Below are positions 60,836-64,000 of a DNA stretch of 64,000 nt, piece by piece. Made by a program: the position numbers and the translations under genes. This stretch comes from Luteibacter sp. dw_328 (GTDB lineage Bacteria; Pseudomonadota; Gammaproteobacteria; Xanthomonadales; Rhodanobacteraceae). The notes beneath the pieces were generated by a model. That model was not told the origin of the DNA. It did no database searches and saw only the letters and a program-made list of their open reading frames with translations. The stretch covers positions 124,001 to 188,000 of the forward strand of contig NZ_JAAVUW010000007.1 in assembly GCF_018449605.1 (NCBI RefSeq), read 5' to 3'. Position 1 is the stretch's first letter. Each line of letters begins with the position of its first letter.

Positions 60836-61018
60836 ATGTTCAAGATTCTTGTTTCCCTGTTCGCCCTGCGGGGCGCTTTCGGCGGCGTCGCAGCGAAAGC
60901 CTATTCCGTGCATGTGCCTTCCCGCAGCGATGGTCTTCGTCGCAGCGGGCTGCATTGCGTGTGGCGGCGCGACGCATCGTCCGGGCAGCTTCGTAGCTAC
61001 TGGTCCGGATCGGACTGA
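60836..61018 (+). CDS. Possible 60-residue small protein
   Basis: ATG 60836 with GGAGG 6 bases upstream, buried in a hairpin. The product starts with a short hydrophobic stretch (MFKILVSLFALRGAFGGVAA) and continues basic and serine-rich; no family recognised. A longer frame in another register (60831) is equally possible. Weak call. Confidence 0.35.
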   Translation: MFKILVSLFALRGAFGGVAAKAYSVHVPSRSDGLRRSGLHCVWRRDASSGQLRSYWSGSD

Positions 61019-61035
61019 TATGGCGTTTGAGCAGC

Positions 61036-61102
61036 ATCGCCGATGAATCGGCTCCTGCCGAGCGGGGCGCGCTCTGCCTGGTAGGAGCCGATTCATCGGC
61101 GA
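61036..61102. repeat. REP arms in outward (everted) arrangement
   Basis: ATCGCCGATGAATCGGCTCCT at 61036-61056 is a right arm, followed by a left arm GTAGGAGCCGATTCATCGG at 61081, continuing into CGAAGGGTGCTGG. The order is the reverse of the regular doublets, so these are ends of two neighbouring units. The 61103-61320 remainder holds nothing I can name. Confidence 0.85.
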
Positions 61103-61320
61103 AGGGTGCTGGCGATAACGTCTCCACGCCCCAGAGGCAACGCCCCCCCCGCGACCACGCCCCCCGCATACACCGCGCCCACTCCGACACCCTGTCAGCA
61201 GACACTCATGCAATAAGCGGACACGCCCTCGACCTCGGCGCGGGCCCCGGTGACTGATCGTCGAAGGACCCTCCCGCGACGATGAGTGGGCCGCAATCCG
61301 CGGCCTTACGGGTGACGTGA

Positions 61321-62838
61321 ATGAACCTCTTGCAAGCCATAGGAGCGGTTAGGCGGCGCAGGCTGAGCACGATGATCTTTGCCTTGGTGACGGCGTGCGT
61401 ATCGATGGACGTGGGTGCGGCTACCCTGGCTGAGATGTCGCCAGAAGAGCGGACGCTTCTGGTTAGTCAGATGAACGCCTCGGTGAAAGCGGTCGGCGAT
61501 AAGGGCTTCTTCTACTACGAAGACCCATTACCGGTTACTGCTTTGGTAAGCCTCGACATCGACAACAACGTTGTCGTGATTGATCTGGATGAGAGGATCG
61601 GGCCACGAGCTGAGCGATCCGAGACGGAAGACTTCCTCGATACGATTCGTTTCTCGATTCTGGAGCACTACGATCGGATCGAGGGGATGATGGGAATAAG
61701 ATTTCTCTTCGGCGGAAAGCCTTCAACTCACTGGTTTCCCGAGCCGGCGCAAGACGAACCTGATGACGACCCGCTCGTCCAACCGACGCAGCGTGCCACA
61801 GCGCCCGTTGTCGCCATTTCGCCGGGTCACGGTCTTTACTATCACCACGGCTTCAAAGACTGGCGCCCTCACCGTGAAACAGTCAACGGAGTTCTCGAAG
61901 ACGACATAACGCCCGTCATGGCCGGTCAGCTCGCCTCGGCACTACAGCGCGACGGCGTGACCGTGCACAACCTTCGGCCGGAGGGCAACGTGTTGAGTCA
62001 CAGGCCAAGCGGTCAGCCGTGGTGGCGACTCGGGGCTAGATATCAGCTCGAAGAAAAGCTCCCGGATCATCCGGAAATATGGCATGCCTTCCAGGGAGCG
62101 GACCACGCGCTTCGTGAACGGGATGAGGATCTTCGAAGCCGTCCCCTTTATGCCAACTTCCTTGGCGCCGACGCCTTCTTGCACGTTCATACGAATGCAC
62201 ACGACACATCAAGACCGCGCGGTGCACAAGCGGTCATCCAGGAACGCGCTCCGGATCGAAAGCTGGCCGTCAATATCCTCTGCAGCATGCGGGAACTGAT
62301 TCATTCGAAGGATGAATTCAGCACGTACCCCATCCCGTCGAAGCCGATGCCTCTCGTTGGCAGAGGCGAGAACAAACATGCCAAGATGCCGTCCGTCATC
62401 GTCGAGGTCGGCTTCCACACGAATCCCGAGGATGCGCTTCTGCTTCGCAATAGCGAGTTCCAGGGTCTCGCCATGAGAGGCGTTGCGAAGGGCTACCGCT
62501 TGTTCCGCGAAGGCAAGCCTTGCGAGGATTTCTCGGTCAAGCCCGTACTGCAAGCCTTTGGTCGCGTTGGGTATGACGTGCACCTTCCGGTCGAGTTGAC
62601 GGGCAATCCAGCCTTTCCTATTCACGTAACGTCGCGGGCCTTGAACTGCTCGGGACGCTATTGCCATTCGAGGTCGGCGAGCTTGTTCAGTCAGGCCGAT
62701 GTTGAAAAACACAGGGTCCAGTACCTGTGTACCCGCGATGATGTTGGCAAGCCGCTTGCGGAGATTTCGGTCGAAGCGAGAGACGCAGATGGCGTTGTGG
62801 CAAAGCCCACTGTCTATAAAGTTGCTTGCGGCCGATGA
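61321..62838 (+). CDS. Secreted N-acetylmuramoyl-L-alanine amidase (Amidase_3)
   Basis: 505 residues; ATG 61321, with ATG 61372 as a possible later start of the signal peptide (MIFALVTACVSMDVGAATLA). An N-terminal region of unknown type (35-155) precedes the zinc amidase (160-405): zinc His in VAISPGHGLYYH, second ligand Glu in NGVLEDDITPV, His in FLHVHTNAHD and catalytic Glu in SVIVEVGFHTNPED. A C-terminal domain with four Cys (LNCSGRYCHS, YLCTRDD, KVACGR) follows. It cuts the amide bond between MurNAc and the peptide in peptidoglycan. Followed by a terminator. Confidence 0.9.
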   Translation: MNLLQAIGAVRRRRLSTMIFALVTACVSMDVGAATLAEMSPEERTLLVSQMNASVKAVGDKGFFYYEDPLPVTALVSLDIDNNVVVIDLDERIGPRAERSETEDFLDTIRFSILEHYDRIEGMMGIRFLFGGKPSTHWFPEPAQDEPDDDPLVQPTQRATAPVVAISPGHGLYYHHGFKDWRPHRETVNGVLEDDITPVMAGQLASALQRDGVTVHNLRPEGNVLSHRPSGQPWWRLGARYQLEEKLPDHPEIWHAFQGADHALRERDEDLRSRPLYANFLGADAFLHVHTNAHDTSRPRGAQAVIQERAPDRKLAVNILCSMRELIHSKDEFSTYPIPSKPMPLVGRGENKHAKMPSVIVEVGFHTNPEDALLLRNSEFQGLAMRGVAKGYRLFREGKPCEDFSVKPVLQAFGRVGYDVHLPVELTGNPAFPIHVTSRALNCSGRYCHSRSASLFSQADVEKHRVQYLCTRDDVGKPLAEISVEARDADGVVAKPTVYKVACGR

Positions 62839-62890
62839 GCGTTGTTGTGTGGCTCACGTGCATGACTTAGCTTGTGACGAACGACGGGGA

Positions 62891-62917
62891 GGCCTCGCTG
62901 CGAAGCGAGGTCTTTTT
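62891..62917 (+). terminator. Intrinsic terminator after the amidase gene
   Basis: GGCCTCGCT GCGA AGCGAGGTC and a T-run TTTTT. The GCGA loop and stem are closely similar to the terminator at 60579. Confidence 0.85.
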
Positions 62918-62931
62918 CTTGCGTGAAAAAT

Positions 62932-62997
62932 GTGGGAGCCGCTTCAGCGGCGAAAGCCAGGTCGCCTCAACCCATCGCCGGCATAGCCGGCTCCCAC
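62932..62997. repeat. REP-like doublet of a variant class
   Basis: GTGGGAGCCGCTTCAGCGG CGA at 62932 and TCGCCGGCATAGCCGGCTCC CAC ending at 62997: the same frame GTRGGAGCCG...CGGCGA as the main family but with different loop bases. Confidence 0.8.
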
Positions 62998-63009
62998 AAA
63001 GAGCCGCCT

Positions 63010-63603
63010 CTACGCCGCATACGCGACAAACGTCATCGCCACCGCATTCATGCAGTAGCGCAGCCCGGTCGGATCCGGGCCGTCGTCGAACACATGCCCG
63101 AGATGCGCATCGCAGCGCGCGCACTTCACCTCGGTGCGCTCCTCGATCAGACTGCGGTCGGTGTTCTGCGCGATGTTCCGCTTCGAAATCGGCTGGTAGA
63201 AGCTCGGCCAGCCGGTGCCGGATTCGAACTTCGTCGCCGAGTCGTACAAGGCCGTATCGCAACAGATACAGCGGTACAGCCCGTTGGCGTGGCTTTCGTA
63301 GACCTTGCCGCCGCTATACGGCGCTTCGGTGCCCGCTTCACGGGTGACGTAATACGACTGCGTGCTGAGCTTCTCCTTCCATTGCTCCTCGGTCATCACG
63401 ACGCGGGGCAGGGAACGGGTGTCGATCAGCTTCTTGTTCGCGCCGAACTCGTCCAGCGTCACGTTACCGCCCTTGGGCCGTGGCGCGTCAGCAGCCATGG
63501 CGGGGCGCATGCCGCGCAGGATGAAGGGCAGGGAGATCGACGCGACCGCAGTCGCGGCGAAGACACCCAGGAAGCGGCGGCGGTCGGGATCGGTGCTGCG
63601 CAT
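63010..63603 (-). CDS. msrB: Tat-exported peptide-methionine (R)-S-oxide reductase
   Basis: 197 residues. Residues 6-38 form a Tat signal: DRRRFLGVF with twin Arg, then a hydrophobic segment and cleavage near AMAAD. The MsrB domain has all features: two zinc CxxC pairs (CICCDTALY, CARCDAHLGHVF), the GWPSFYQPI block and catalytic Cys in RYCMNAVA. Export means it repairs oxidised methionine in the periplasm. Preceded on the minus strand by the glycine-zipper gene. Confidence 0.95.
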   Translation of the reverse strand: MRSTDPDRRRFLGVFAATAVASISLPFILRGMRPAMAADAPRPKGGNVTLDEFGANKKLIDTRSLPRVVMTEEQWKEKLSTQSYYVTREAGTEAPYSGGKVYESHANGLYRCICCDTALYDSATKFESGTGWPSFYQPISKRNIAQNTDRSLIEERTEVKCARCDAHLGHVFDDGPDPTGLRYCMNAVAMTFVAYAA

Positions 63604-63620
63604 GGAGCCTCCGTAAGCAA

Positions 63621-63646
63621 GGAAGGGCGCGAGATCGCGCCCTTCC
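63621..63646 (-). terminator. Strong hairpin between glycine-zipper gene and msrB
   Basis: GGAAGGGCGCG (63621-63631) AGAT CGCGCCCTTCC (63636-63646), an 11-bp perfect stem; on the minus strand it lies 40 bases after the glycine-zipper stop, but the T-run (TTGCTT) is poor. Confidence 0.45.
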
Positions 63647-63685
63647 CACTAAGACCGGGGTTTCCGCCTAAGGCTTACAGCGGCC

Positions 63686-64000
63686 TCAATCGTCCACCCA
63701 ATGGCACTCGCGGTGGGTCTCGTAGGTCGCGTTGTTGTTCTGGTGGGCTTTCTGAACCTGGTTGCCTACGACGCCGCCGGCAACGGCGCCACCCACGGTG
63801 GCCACGGTCTTGCCCTTGCCGTGACCGACCTGATTGCCCAGCAGGCCGCCCGCGACGGCACCGATGGCCGTACCGGCCACCCGGTGGTCGTCACTGGAGT
63901 TGATCTGCTTGGTTTCGACGTCGCGGCACTCCTGATGCTGGCTGCGGTGCTGGGCCTGGGCCGGCGGGGCAGACACGGCAGCGCCGGTGGCGAGTGCGAA
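63686..64000 (-). CDS. Glycine-zipper 2TM-domain envelope protein (5' end outside window)
   Basis: The minus-strand frame is open to the window edge; 104 codons are visible and a signal peptide continues beyond (FALATGAAVSAPPAQAQ). The mature part has the Rick_17kDa_Anti/glycine-zipper segment VAGTAIGAVAGGLLGNQVGH followed by TVATVGGAVAGGVVGNQVQK, and the C-terminal CHWVDD. Such SlyB-like proteins sit in the outer membrane. It is upstream of msrB on the same strand. Confidence 0.88.
   Translation of the reverse strand, partial: FALATGAAVSAPPAQAQHRSQHQECRDVETKQINSSDDHRVAGTAIGAVAGGLLGNQVGHGKGKTVATVGGAVAGGVVGNQVQKAHQNNNATYETHRECHWVDD

Noticed and set aside
1-64000. CRISPR array, tRNA or rRNA genes, prophage
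   Set aside because: No regularly spaced repeats of 25-40 bases, no cloverleaf-like sequence in the gaps, and no cluster of phage structural genes was seen.

Overview
The window is a GC-rich, densely packed chromosomal segment of a gammaproteobacterium, most likely a Rhodanobacteraceae member (Luteibacter/Dyella-like, order Xanthomonadales). Pointers are a protein ending in the XVIPCD secretion domain of Xanthomonadales type IV secretion effectors, many periplasmic peptidases (M1, S9/DPP4), a plant-type glutaminyl cyclase, and a dispersed REP family beginning GTAGGAGCCGATTCATCGG. No tRNA, rRNA, CRISPR array, intact IS or secretion-apparatus gene was seen.

Layout. 1-7.5 kb: end of a phosphodiesterase gene, a divergent MerR/cation-efflux pair, unknown secreted proteins, then a scarred stretch (3.36-4.95 kb) with a copy of the 3' end of an EamA transporter gene, an AT-richer secreted protein, an IS3-type transposase remnant and an LprI-family gene, followed by the intact EamA gene and its divergent MocR regulator. 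7.6-9.7 kb: a probable antibacterial type IV effector (peptidoglycan-binding + XVIPCD) behind an LprI-type candidate immunity gene. 10-29 kb: oxidoreductases with regulators (Rieske-FAD, OYE, SDR, aldo/keto reductase), a HipA-like YjjJ protein, two tandem membrane-anchored Mrr-like nucleases, a CycA-like permease, LprI and TPR proteins. 29.3-35.3 kb: a stressosome operon (RsbR-RsbS-RsbT-phosphatase) running directly into two histidine kinase genes. 35-42 kb: a reductase, a Sel1 protein, an M1 aminopeptidase, a toxin-antitoxin pair and a glutaminyl cyclase. 42-46.6 kb: nucleoside transporter with a short PfkB kinase, LysE exporter, MarR and AraC regulators. 46.7-50.1 kb: two divergent GH13 enzymes. 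50-57 kb: WrbA, AraC, a FixL/FixJ-like system plus a stand-alone receiver, YdcF-like and secreted proteins. 57-64 kb: SDR, DPP4-like peptidase, a structured non-annotated region, a secreted Amidase_3, Tat-exported MsrB and a glycine-zipper protein cut by the window end.

The points most worth following are the effector/immunity pair, the stressosome fused by gene order to two-component signalling, the tandem membrane Mrr nucleases, the EamA-fragment/transposase scar, the ~80 bp asymmetric REP doublets present in both orientations, and a leader-like region at 60.6-61.0 kb where a strong hairpin hides a Shine-Dalgarno sequence.
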